A DNA stretch of 64,000 nucleotides from contig JAJQBI010000035.1 in NCBI GenBank assembly GCA_021203365.1, positions 1-64,000 of the forward strand, given 5' to 3'. This stretch comes from Clostridiales bacterium (GTDB lineage Bacteria > Bacillota > Clostridia > Lachnospirales > Lachnospiraceae). Below are positions 7,994 to 16,102 of the stretch, piece by piece (positions within the stretch are counted from its first letter, which is position 1; every line of letters begins with the position of its first letter). The notes beneath the pieces were generated by a model. The model had not been told where the DNA came from and searched no databases. It worked only from the letters and a program-made list of their open reading frames with translations. Made by a program: the position numbers and the translations under genes.

Positions 7994-8168
7994 ACCAGGG
8001 TCAAGAGGTCATGAATGGAACATTTATGTTCCAATTCATGACCTCTTGACCCGCCCAAAACATGAGGAAGTAGCCATTTGGGCTAATATATTAGCCCAAA
8101 TGAGCGGATTCCGAATGTTTTTGAGAATTCCGGGAGTGCGAAGCACGGAGGGATTCTCAGGTATCATA
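7988..8168 (+). repeat. dispersed structured element, copy A
   Basis: Bounded by TATGATACC and its inverse GGTATCATA. Stems inside, in order: a long hairpin on GTCAAGAGGTCATGAAT; AAAACAT/ATGTTTT enclosing the perfect CATTTGGGC..GCCCAAATG palindrome; and GAATTCC/GGGATTC with an inner GTGC-GAA-GCAC hairpin. The single-stranded stretches GAGGAAGTAGC and AGCGGATTCCGA are conserved in the other copies (43506-43696, 56331-56554). It lies 90 bp upstream of the DUF89 start on the same strand. The nature of the element, RNA motif or non-autonomous mobile repeat, is unknown. Confidence 0.8.
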
Positions 8169-8258
8169 ATGTTATTTCGGAGGCATATGAAAAGTGCCTT
8201 TCTGGATGAACTCCATGAATTTTTTACCAGACAAACCCATAGAAGGAGAATTGATTTT

Positions 8259-9125
8259 ATGAGTAACTTACTGCGGTCGGAATGCATTCAATGCCTGACA
8301 GAGCAACAGCTGCGCGCACTTCCGGATGGGGCCGGGGAAGAACAGAAGCTTGAATTTCTGCAGGGAATGTTCGGAATCCTGTCCAAAGCGTCCAGAGAAG
8401 TCTCCGCGCCGGTGCTTGTGCGGGATATCAATGAGCTGAGCCAGAGAATTTTTGGCGGTTTCCGCGATTATTCCGTGGAAAAAGAATACTACAATCAGCT
8501 CCTGCTAAAAAAGGAACCGGAAATCAGAAAGAAGATTCACGACGCACAGGATCCTCTGTTAAAGGCACTGCAGTTTTCTATGGTGGGGAATTATATCGAT
8601 TTTTCCGCGGTGAACAATGTGGAAGAGGAATACCTGGAGAAGCTTTTAAAAGAGGTGGAAAAAATCTGCAATACCCGGGAAACCTACGAAAGGCTGAGAC
8701 AGGATTTAAGCCGGAATCAGAATTTACTGTTTTTGACGGACAACGCCGGGGAGGGGGGTCTGGACAAGCTGTTCCTGGAAGTGATCCGGGAATTCTATCC
8801 CAGACTCAGCGTAAAAGTGCTGGTGAAGGGCAAACCGGTCTTAAACGATATGACGATGGAGGATGCGGTTCAGATTGGTCTGCAAGATGTGGCAGAGGTG
8901 TATGACAACGGAAACGGAATTGCCGGAACCTGGCTGCCGGAGCTGTCTCCCCGGGCAAAGGCTGTCTGGGAGGAGGCTGAGGTGATCATTTCCAAAGGGC
9001 AGGCAAACTATGAAACCCTGCGCCTTTGCGGCAGAAACATATATTTTCTGTTCCTCTGCAAATGCAAAATGTTCTGTGAGAATTTTCAGGTTCCCCGGTA
9101 TACGGGTGTGCTGGTTCATTCTTAA
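8259..9125 (+). CDS. DUF89 / ARMT1-domain damage-control phosphatase-like protein
   Basis: 288 residues. The N-terminal CIQC pair is typical of the AF1104-like (subfamily I) branch. Downstream come the family signatures TDNAGEGG, the KGKPVLND loop and ISKGQANYETL, which form the divalent-metal phosphatase site. The family is thought to remove harmful phosphorylated metabolites. An upstream in-frame extension exists but runs through the repeat element; AGAAGGAG upstream of MSNLLRSE fixes the start at 8259. Monocistronic, with a terminator at 9205. The substrate cannot be told. Confidence 0.8.
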   Translation: MSNLLRSECIQCLTEQQLRALPDGAGEEQKLEFLQGMFGILSKASREVSAPVLVRDINELSQRIFGGFRDYSVEKEYYNQLLLKKEPEIRKKIHDAQDPLLKALQFSMVGNYIDFSAVNNVEEEYLEKLLKEVEKICNTRETYERLRQDLSRNQNLLFLTDNAGEGGLDKLFLEVIREFYPRLSVKVLVKGKPVLNDMTMEDAVQIGLQDVAEVYDNGNGIAGTWLPELSPRAKAVWEEAEVIISKGQANYETLRLCGRNIYFLFLCKCKMFCENFQVPRYTGVLVHS

Positions 9126-9204
9126 ACGGATCATTTTTAATCCATGTACCCTGGCGCAGGAATGCCTTCTGTCGCTTCCGGCATGGACTGTATTTCTGTA
9201 AAAA

Positions 9205-9244
9205 GGCCGAAGTCCCATTCAGTCAGGGCTTCGGTCTTTTTCGC
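9205..9244. terminator. bidirectional terminator
   Basis: GCCGAAG-T-CCC / GGG-C-TTCGGTC stem with A and T runs on opposite sides. It serves the DUF89 gene (plus) and the end of the lacto-N-biose operon (minus). Confidence 0.75.
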
Positions 9245-9271
9245 ATAACTTATTCCAGCAGTGCCCAAGAG

Positions 9272-10672
9272 TTACTCATCCACGCAGAGAATCGAAGGCG
9301 CGCTCCAGGCTCCGGTGACCGCCTCCTCTGACGGAAGGTAAACCCGAAGGAAAAGATGGAATTCTCCCTCTCCCGCCGGCAGCCAGTTGTCCTGGTTTTC
9401 TTCCGCCGCCTGTATATAGATATCCAGCGATCCGTCCTCGTTGTACTGTATTTCGCTGCGGTCATTTATACAGTAACGGTCCAGTTCATTGTCAATGAGA
9501 AGATCCGTCTCACTGTCATAAATTGTGACAGACCAGAACCCGTCCTCCTCCACAGGCGGCAGCTCCTCCGCGTCAAAATGAAGCACATAGCTCTTTTCCC
9601 CGGTCAGACGGTTTCCTTCGCTGTCAACCGTGGTTTTCAGATACATTGCCACCGAAATGGGGTTCGCGCCCAGCCCTCCCAGGGCCACCAGGGCTCTGTA
9701 TTTATACTCTGTGCCAAATTCTCCGATGGGCTCCCCAAAGCAGGACCAGATCCCGTTCTGTATCTGAAACTGCGCCGTATCCGCGCTGAGCTCCGCGGTT
9801 AATCCGGAGAGCATGGCGGTCCAGTTTTCCGTCGCCTCGTCTCCAAGAATCGACGGATCAAAGGTCAGGCCAGGGCCTACGTTGACGGCCGCAAGGGCGG
9901 CGATCTCTTCCGCGTCTTCCTCCGCAGGCGGGTTTTCCGCCATCAGCTGGTTGGCCAGATTAAAATACTCGGCCGGACTCAGTGAAAGAACATAGTTCAG
10001 GGGGACATAATTTTTTTCCTCATCATAGGTTCCCTCGGCCGGCGCACTGCCTGTCTCATACTGTGTAAGGGTAGCGGCCGCCATCTCACTCTGTATCGCA
10101 GCCACATTTTCCATGTCGTCTTCGCCATTGCAGATCGTCCGCACAATAAGCCAGCCCATATTCGTGGGCATGGCAACCTGCGTCATATTCTCCGGGATTT
10201 CCCCGTCGTAATCCGGACCGGTAAAAAGGTATGTACAGGCCTGTGCCGTATCGCCTCCTGTCCCCAGGATCGTTACACAATTTGTATATGCGTCTATGAC
10301 CTGAATGGAACAGTAGCGGTCCGTGGCCGGTTTTTCTATTACCACGGCGTCCTCACTCAGATCCAGCCACACCTGTGAATACACCGTATCCACATTGGGC
10401 GTCACCACATCCGTGGAATTTGCGTCCGCCAGCTTTCCCGCGTGTATAAACTGATTTACCGGAGCCTGGGAAGACGTGGCCTCCACCGTATTCGTCATCT
10501 TTTCCCGGGTCGCATGGACAATCACTAAGGGAAACGTGTAGATGTAAGCTTCCTTAATCAAATCCCAGGTTTCATCTTCCTGGGCGGCAAGGACCTGGGT
10601 ACAGGGAGCCGTGCTCCACAAGCCGCCGGAAAGCATGAAGATCACAAGCAGAATACTTAAAATTTTTTTCAA
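9272..10672 (-). CDS. secreted DUF1254/DUF1214 domain protein
   Basis: 466 residues. A signal peptide (MKKILSILLVIFMLSGG.. ending near QVLAAQ) precedes an N-terminal DUF1254 region (YIYTFPLVIVHATREKMTN, TPNVDTVYSQVWLDLS) and a C-terminal DUF1214 region (YVLHFDAEELP, GFWSVTIYD, YCINDRS). Translation starts at TTG, eight bases after AAAGGAG. The gene is the last of the minus-strand glycan operon, five bases after araC, which is an unusual companion. DUF1254 proteins have no settled activity. There is no lipobox, so it is probably released. Confidence 0.8.
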   Translation of the reverse strand: MKKILSILLVIFMLSGGLWSTAPCTQVLAAQEDETWDLIKEAYIYTFPLVIVHATREKMTNTVEATSSQAPVNQFIHAGKLADANSTDVVTPNVDTVYSQVWLDLSEDAVVIEKPATDRYCSIQVIDAYTNCVTILGTGGDTAQACTYLFTGPDYDGEIPENMTQVAMPTNMGWLIVRTICNGEDDMENVAAIQSEMAAATLTQYETGSAPAEGTYDEEKNYVPLNYVLSLSPAEYFNLANQLMAENPPAEEDAEEIAALAAVNVGPGLTFDPSILGDEATENWTAMLSGLTAELSADTAQFQIQNGIWSCFGEPIGEFGTEYKYRALVALGGLGANPISVAMYLKTTVDSEGNRLTGEKSYVLHFDAEELPPVEEDGFWSVTIYDSETDLLIDNELDRYCINDRSEIQYNEDGSLDIYIQAAEENQDNWLPAGEGEFHLFLRVYLPSEEAVTGAWSAPSILCVDE

Positions 10673-10677
10673 TGTTC

Positions 10678-11565
10678 TTATCTCCTTTCCGATAACGCCG
10701 CAATCGATACGGAATACTCCGACGGCGTCATCTTGGTGATTGCCTTGAACTGTCTGGAAAAATAGTGGACGGAGGAATAACCCAGAAAATCTGAAATCTG
10801 GGTGAAATTCATCTCGTCTTCCCGGATCAGCTGCTTTGCGTACTGAATTTTCATCTGCTGAAAAAAACGGATCACACCGCAGCCGTTCTGTGCCCGGAAC
10901 ATGGTCTGAAGCTGAGAGCGGCCGATGAGATTGTCATGGCAGATCTGCTGGACGGTGACAGACTCACGGATATGCTCCTCCAGATAAAACAGAATCTTAC
11001 TGTAGGTTTCCGATGGTGCCTGGGAATCGGTGTCGGGAACAATCACGGACAGCTGGGGAATGGTATACCGGCGAATCAGGGAAATCAGGATCTGCTCCAG
11101 ATACAGGCGGATCATCTGCTGGGCGCCGAACATCGCATCCTTGCGCGGCTCCATTTTCTGGAGATAGGGATCGTCCAGAGGCGTGGCGATGCAGCGCCGT
11201 GTCTCCGCAATCAGCTGCCCGAGAAGGCTCCGTTCCGAGTCGGACAGGGTGAGAATCTGATTTTCAAAAAAGCCCATGGCCGGCGAATGGCATACAAAGG
11301 AAACCACCGCGATGTTGGGCGCGCTTTCATCTGCGGTCATAGTGTGAAATTCATTGGGCTTGTGAAAAATCACCTGCCCGCGGTTTAAATAGTGGGGGCC
11401 GCTGTCTGTGGTGACCTCGGCCTTTCCCTTATCCACATACTGAAATTCCCAGAAATTATGGCGCTCTCCCGAAAAATGAAAATCACTGCGGTATTCAAAA
11501 TAGTGAACGGTATAGATCTGTTCAATCCGGATATCTGTCTCAAGGGTAATGCTCTCATAGGCCAT
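10678..11565 (-). CDS. AraC-family regulator of the lacto-N-biose operon
   Basis: 295 residues. An N-terminal cupin-like sensory domain (HNFWEFQYVDKGKAEV, LNRGQVIFHKPNEFHTM) is followed by a C-terminal double helix-turn-helix (ISDFLGYSSVHYFSRQFKAI, MTPSEYS). AraC proteins of this layout sense sugars and activate transport genes. Two GTGCAAA direct repeats 21 bp apart upstream of the operon's binding-protein gene (16066-16093) are a natural operator. GGAGGTG fits ATG at 11565 better than the GTG four codons earlier. It sits between the kinase and DUF1254 genes. Confidence 0.85.
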   Translation of the reverse strand: MAYESITLETDIRIEQIYTVHYFEYRSDFHFSGERHNFWEFQYVDKGKAEVTTDSGPHYLNRGQVIFHKPNEFHTMTADESAPNIAVVSFVCHSPAMGFFENQILTLSDSERSLLGQLIAETRRCIATPLDDPYLQKMEPRKDAMFGAQQMIRLYLEQILISLIRRYTIPQLSVIVPDTDSQAPSETYSKILFYLEEHIRESVTVQQICHDNLIGRSQLQTMFRAQNGCGVIRFFQQMKIQYAKQLIREDEMNFTQISDFLGYSSVHYFSRQFKAITKMTPSEYSVSIAALSERR

Positions 11566-11586
11566 AAAAATGGACACCTCCCCGGA

Positions 11587-12705
11587 TTAGTCAAAGGCGC
11601 AGAAACGATATTTCGTCACGATATCCCTCATCTGTGCCTGCTTCTCTTCCATTTCCCTCACAAGCTTAAACTGTGTGCGGGCCCGGTCAAGATTATGCCC
11701 TTCTCTATGGGTTTTAAAATAATGGTCTCCCTCCAGAAAATCGGTGAGAAAACGCATCCCGCACTCATAGGTCATGACAATTGCGCCCATGGGCAGCATA
11801 TCCAGCTCCCGTTCCGTCAGCGCGTTCTGACACCCTTCCAGAAAGCCTCTCACGTAGGCCTCATAAAGGGTCAGACTGAAGGACATTCTGCTTAAATCTC
11901 TTTCGTCCTCCCCGGCGGTAGCCGCCCCAAAACGGATGGAATCTCCGAAATCATAGGCAGACAACCCGGGCATCACTGTGTCCAGATCAATGACGCAGAT
12001 GGCTTTTCCGGTGGAATGATCAATCATCACATTGTTCAGCTTGGTATCATTGTGGGTGACCCGTACGGGAAGCTCTCCCTTCCTCTGCATTTCGCGCAGA
12101 ACCGGGCAAAGCTCCCGGCGCTGCCGGACAAACCGGATCTCATCCATTACGGCGGCCCGGCGGCCACAGGGATCCGCGCTTACCGCCTGTTCAAACTTCC
12201 GGTAACGATCCTCGGTATTGTGAAATTCCGGAATGGTCTCATACAGAGTCTCTGCCGGGTAATCCGCCAGGAGATGCTGAAAATGGCCGAAGGCCACAGC
12301 GCTCTGATAAAAATCCCGCTCATTTTTTGCCATGTCGTAGCATTCCGCGTTTTCAATAAAAAGGCAGGCCCTCCAGTATTCGCCCATATTGTCTCTGTAA
12401 TACGGGCGCCCGTCCTTCACATTTAAAAAGGTCAGCGTTTCCCGGAACTCGTCTCCTCCGTTTTCCCGGATCTTGTGTTTCAGCCATCCGGTAACTCCGC
12501 AGATATTTTCCATCACCCGCACCGGGTACTGAAAAACCTCCCGGTTCATTTTCTGAAGGATATAGTGCTTCCCTCCGCCGGAGGCCGGGCAGGTCACCCG
12601 ATAGGTATCGTTGATATGTCCGTTTCCATAGAGAACAATTTCCGACGGATGGCTGTCAGGGGAAAACTGCTTAAAAATTTCATATATCTCCTGCCTTGTT
12701 TCCAT
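11587..12705 (-). CDS. nahK: N-acetylhexosamine 1-kinase-like (NahK/LnpB) sugar kinase
   Basis: 372 residues, aminoglycoside-phosphotransferase fold. The catalytic loop is VTHNDTKLNNVM and the metal-binding segment CVIDLDTVMPG; the N-terminal lobe is GNGHINDTYRV. In the lacto-N-biose pathway this kinase phosphorylates the free GlcNAc or GalNAc, released by GH112, at C1. Its place beside the GH112 phosphorylase and sugar transporter supports that role. Start: strong GGAGGAG before METRQEIY. LnpC (uridylyltransferase) and LnpD (epimerase) partners are not in this window. Confidence 0.8.
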   Translation of the reverse strand: METRQEIYEIFKQFSPDSHPSEIVLYGNGHINDTYRVTCPASGGGKHYILQKMNREVFQYPVRVMENICGVTGWLKHKIRENGGDEFRETLTFLNVKDGRPYYRDNMGEYWRACLFIENAECYDMAKNERDFYQSAVAFGHFQHLLADYPAETLYETIPEFHNTEDRYRKFEQAVSADPCGRRAAVMDEIRFVRQRRELCPVLREMQRKGELPVRVTHNDTKLNNVMIDHSTGKAICVIDLDTVMPGLSAYDFGDSIRFGAATAGEDERDLSRMSFSLTLYEAYVRGFLEGCQNALTERELDMLPMGAIVMTYECGMRFLTDFLEGDHYFKTHREGHNLDRARTQFKLVREMEEKQAQMRDIVTKYRFCAFD

Positions 12706-12760
12706 GACTCCTCCTCTCCTGTTTCGAACCGGCCTGTAAAGGCCATTCTGACTGATTTGA

Positions 12761-13657
12761 TCAGCCTTTTACCCCGCCGCCGGTGACACCGGCGATATTT
12801 TTTTCCGAAAGGAGAAGGTAAAGGATAAAAGTAGGAAGAAATACAATCATAACCGCTGCGAACAGTCCGCCATAGTCTCCGGTCTGCTTCATGGCGCTGA
12901 TAATCGTGTAAAGTCCCACTCCCACCGAGCGCTTGGAGTCTGTGCTGGCGAAGACCAGGGACATAAAATACTCGTTCCATACGGCCAGGAAATTGAAAAT
13001 GCTCACCGTCACAATTCCAGGCTGCGCCAGGGGAAACATGATTTTCCAGAAGGTTCTTATGGGGGAGCACCCGTCGATGGCGGCCGCCTCCTCATAGGAC
13101 CGGGAAAGGGTGGCGAAAAAGCTGATCAGGAAGGTAGTGGTATAAGGAATGTTAATCGCCACATAAAGAAAGATCAGCAGAACCCGGCTTCCGGTGAGAT
13201 GCAGGGCGGTGGTAATGCTCATAAGGGGAAGTATGATCATAATCTGCGGAAGACTCATGGCGCCCACAAAACCGGTTTTGATAAGGCCATTTCCCAGGAA
13301 GGTAAAGCGGGCGAGAACATAGGCGGCCGGCGCGCAGACCACAATCAGAAGCACCGTGGATACCGTGGCGTACAGCAGGGAGTTCATAAAATATGTAGAT
13401 ACATTCTGGGTGGTCCAGGCGTTCACATAGTTTTCAGGATGCCAGTTGCTGAGGCCGGAGGCAAGGGATTTGAAAACCTCTCCCTTAAATATGGAACCGG
13501 AGGTGGAAAAGCTTGCGGCCAGGATCCATCCGATCATGGATACGGTAAAAGCTACCCAGATAAGAAGTATCAGGTAGGAAGGAAGGTGGCGCACCTCTTT
13601 TTTCCAGTTAAAGGGCTCTGCGTATTCCTTTTCTTTTTTCTTTTTATGAAATGCCAT
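12761..13657 (-). CDS. sugar ABC transporter permease (MalG/GanQ type)
   Basis: 298 residues, six membrane helices, CUT1 family. The cytoplasmic EAA loop reads YEEAAAIDGCSPIRTFWKIM. It pairs with the permease at 13674 and the binding protein at 14716 for uptake of the disaccharide cleaved by GH112. No ATPase is encoded here; CUT1 systems often share an MsmK-type ATPase encoded elsewhere. GGAGGG precedes the start. Confidence 0.88.
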   Translation of the reverse strand: MAFHKKKKEKEYAEPFNWKKEVRHLPSYLILLIWVAFTVSMIGWILAASFSTSGSIFKGEVFKSLASGLSNWHPENYVNAWTTQNVSTYFMNSLLYATVSTVLLIVVCAPAAYVLARFTFLGNGLIKTGFVGAMSLPQIMIILPLMSITTALHLTGSRVLLIFLYVAINIPYTTTFLISFFATLSRSYEEAAAIDGCSPIRTFWKIMFPLAQPGIVTVSIFNFLAVWNEYFMSLVFASTDSKRSVGVGLYTIISAMKQTGDYGGLFAAVMIVFLPTFILYLLLSEKNIAGVTGGGVKG

Positions 13658-13673
13658 CTTTTTCCCTCCTTTC

Positions 13674-14579
13674 TTAGAATTCCAGATCTACGTCATCCCG
13701 GATCAGCCGATTGATCAGGAAGAAAATCAGGAGTACAAACAGTGCCAGCACACAGGCGATGGCGGCGCCGGCACCGGCATCCGTGGTGGTAATGGTTTTG
13801 CTTCCGAATACCAGGTCATACATGTAGATCATCGGCACAACGGTGCTGTTCTCCGTGTTTACCGGGGAGAACATTTTTGACCACACGAAAAAGGACACCG
13901 CATTCACACTCCAGAAGGTCAGGTTCATTTTCAGGGTTCCCTTCAGAAGCGGCATGGTCAGATAACGGAACTGTTTGATTTTGCCTGCGCCGTCAATGGT
14001 GGCGGCCTCAAACAGGTCTTTGGGGATTTTTTCGATGCCGCTGATCCAGATCAGCATGTAGTATCCCACAGCCCCGAACACAAAGGCGATGATCATGGCC
14101 CAAAGCTTCATATCCGTGCCCAGCCATTTGATTTTTGAAAGTCCGGTGAGCCCCAGAGCTCCGAAAATGTTGTGCAGAAGGCCGTATCGTTCGCTGAAAA
14201 TATAGTACATCCACATGGCTGCCAGGGCCACCGCACTGACTACATTGGGCATGTAGATCACTGCGCGGAAAAAGGATTTGAACCGGATATCACCGGTGAG
14301 AATCACGGCGAACAGCAGGGAGATCAGCATGGTGGCGATCCCGCCCACAAACCAGATCAGGAACAGATTCAGCATGGACCTTCGGAACAGGTTTTGGGTA
14401 AAGATATTCTGAAAATTTCCAAGGCCGGTGAACACCCATTCCGATATGGATGTGCTGGGCCGGTTTACCGAAAAGAAGCTCATCAGCACTGTCCGTATCA
14501 CAGGGTAGATAAATACGACACAGAAGATAATCAGCGCGGGAGCCAGAAAAATAACCATCATCCTTTTATTTTTTTTCAT
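13674..14579 (-). CDS. sugar ABC transporter permease (MalF/GanP type)
   Basis: 301 residues, multiple membrane helices, with the EAA loop in LFEAATIDGAGKIKQFRYLT. Starting at MKKNKRMMVIFLAPAL matches the family; GAGGAAAA lies just upstream, and the in-frame upstream extension runs through the intergenic hairpin at 14620. It forms the membrane channel with the next permease. Confidence 0.88.
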   Translation of the reverse strand: MKKNKRMMVIFLAPALIIFCVVFIYPVIRTVLMSFFSVNRPSTSISEWVFTGLGNFQNIFTQNLFRRSMLNLFLIWFVGGIATMLISLLFAVILTGDIRFKSFFRAVIYMPNVVSAVALAAMWMYYIFSERYGLLHNIFGALGLTGLSKIKWLGTDMKLWAMIIAFVFGAVGYYMLIWISGIEKIPKDLFEAATIDGAGKIKQFRYLTMPLLKGTLKMNLTFWSVNAVSFFVWSKMFSPVNTENSTVVPMIYMYDLVFGSKTITTTDAGAGAAIACVLALFVLLIFFLINRLIRDDVDLEF

Positions 14580-14619
14580 ATTTTCCTCTTTTCTTGCAGA
14601 TGGAAACCCTCCCGTACCA

Positions 14620-14651
14620 AAGGAAAGGGCTGCAGAATCACACTGCAGCCC
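14620..14651 (-). terminator. intercistronic hairpin/partial terminator after the binding-protein gene
   Basis: GGGCTGCAG / CTGCAGCCC perfect stem followed by TTTCCTTT on the minus strand. Such hairpins commonly let the binding protein be made in excess over the permeases. Confidence 0.6.
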
Positions 14652-14715
14652 TGTTGCTTCTGGCACGTAGACATATCCGCTGCGGGGTCTGTGAAAGAGC
14701 AGACCTTAAGCGGTT

Positions 14716-15954
14716 TTAATTACTTGCCTCCTCAAGGCCGTCCACAAATTCCTGTGCGGTGATGGAACCGGAAAACAGCTGTGCGCCGTAATCGGAGATG
14801 ATCGCGGTCATGTCCGCGTTGTCCTCAATTCCGCAGGCCCACTCATAGCTGGTGGTCGCCGCCTCAAACGCAGCCCGGCAGTTGGAAAGCAGCTCCGGCC
14901 ACTCCTCGTTGTTGGGATCCGCCGGCATGGTATCGCAGGCAGCGGAAATCGCCGCGTCGCCTTCGCCGCTGACAATGGCCAGCGCAAGATCAAAGGCTTC
15001 CTGTGCGTGCTCGGAACCTGCGCTTACAGAGATTCCCTGTCCGCCGACCATCATAGCCTCGGTTCCGTCCACGCCGTCCTCTACCGCCGGATAGGAGAAC
15101 ATGCCCCATTCCAGCTCGGAATCGGTGTTGCCCTGAATCTCTGAGGGTACCCAGGAGGCATTTACAACCATCGCGGTCTCGCCGTAGCCAACCTCGTTCT
15201 CGCCTTCCGGATAGGCGCCGGGAGCATACTCGGAAAGATATCCGTTATCCACCAGAGTCTGCATGTCCTCCGCCATCTTCAGAACCGCTTCATTCTCTGC
15301 CCAGTCGCCGTTGTTCACGATCTCCTTCACGCCGTCCTGACCCACATATCTGGCAAGATGATAGCCCAGGTTCAGAGTAATATAAGCGTCGTCCAGGGTG
15401 AGAGGTGTATAGCCGGCGTCTTTGATCGCCTGGCATACATCCAGGAATTCATCCCAGGTGGTAGGCTCTTCCACGCCGACCTCATCAAAGATTGCCTTGT
15501 TGTAGAAAATGCCGGAGCAGTACGGCTGATACGGCAGGCAGGCAAGCGCGCCGTCCGCCCATCCGGTCACTGCGTCCACAAGCGCCGCGTTGGATACACT
15601 GGAATAATCCACGGCGTCCGCCATCTCTGTCAGATCCAGCGCGTAATCTGAAAATGTCTGGGAAAGTCTCTGGAAATCGTCCTCATACAGGTCAATGGTC
15701 TCACCTGCGTCCAGGGAAGCGGCAATCAGCGTGGTGATGTCACGGCCCTTCCATTCCACATTTACGGTTACACCGGTGGCTTCCTCATAGTCATCAATGA
15801 TTTCCTGAATCGCGATGGCCTGATCCTCGCCCTCTGTCCACATGGACCAGTAGGTGATGGTTACGCCCTCATCCTCCGCAAAAGCCACTGCGGGGAACAT
15901 CCCGACCGTCATCGTGGCGGCAAGAGCAACGCTGAAAAACTTCTTCATGTTCAT
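14716..15954 (-). CDS. sugar ABC transporter substrate-binding protein, lacto-N-biose/galacto-N-biose type
   Basis: 412 residues, extracellular binding protein family 1. The signal peptide MNMKKFFSVALAATM.. ends AVAFA-EDE and has no lipobox cysteine, so it is predicted to be cut by signal peptidase I. The mature protein (VTITYWSMWTEG, ..GIFYNKAIFDEVGVEEPTTW) is typical of disaccharide binders. GGAGGG eight bases upstream fixes the start. An AraC-type operator with a weak -35 lies 110-140 bp upstream. Substrate inferred from the neighbouring GH112 enzyme. Confidence 0.85.
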   Translation of the reverse strand: MNMKKFFSVALAATMTVGMFPAVAFAEDEGVTITYWSMWTEGEDQAIAIQEIIDDYEEATGVTVNVEWKGRDITTLIAASLDAGETIDLYEDDFQRLSQTFSDYALDLTEMADAVDYSSVSNAALVDAVTGWADGALACLPYQPYCSGIFYNKAIFDEVGVEEPTTWDEFLDVCQAIKDAGYTPLTLDDAYITLNLGYHLARYVGQDGVKEIVNNGDWAENEAVLKMAEDMQTLVDNGYLSEYAPGAYPEGENEVGYGETAMVVNASWVPSEIQGNTDSELEWGMFSYPAVEDGVDGTEAMMVGGQGISVSAGSEHAQEAFDLALAIVSGEGDAAISAACDTMPADPNNEEWPELLSNCRAAFEAATTSYEWACGIEDNADMTAIISDYGAQLFSGSITAQEFVDGLEEASN

Positions 15955-16027
15955 AAATTTCCCTCCTTCTGTGAATACGTTGATTGGTGTCAAAACAGAT
16001 TTGGCATTTTCTCAATGAATCTGTTCT

Positions 16028-16093
16028 ATTATGAGCCTTATTTTAGCACTTTTGTACAAATCATATTTGCACGATTGAACGATTATTTTGCAC
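16028..16093 (-). promoter_or_regulatory. AraC-type operator and activator-dependent promoter
   Basis: Two GTGCAAA direct repeats (minus strand) at 16087-16093 and 16066-16072 are exactly 21 bp apart, two helical turns, the classical AraC half-site spacing. Downstream are a poor -35 (TACAAA, 16051-16056) and CATAAT at 16028-16033 with a 17-bp spacer. The layout suits activation by the AraC gene of the same operon. Confidence 0.55.
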
Positions 16094-16102
16094 CATTGGC
16101 CT

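Noticed and set aside
7849-8287. Short ORFs running through repeat copy A on both strands
   Set aside because: They exist only because the palindromes leave the frames open; the same pseudo-peptides appear at copy B.
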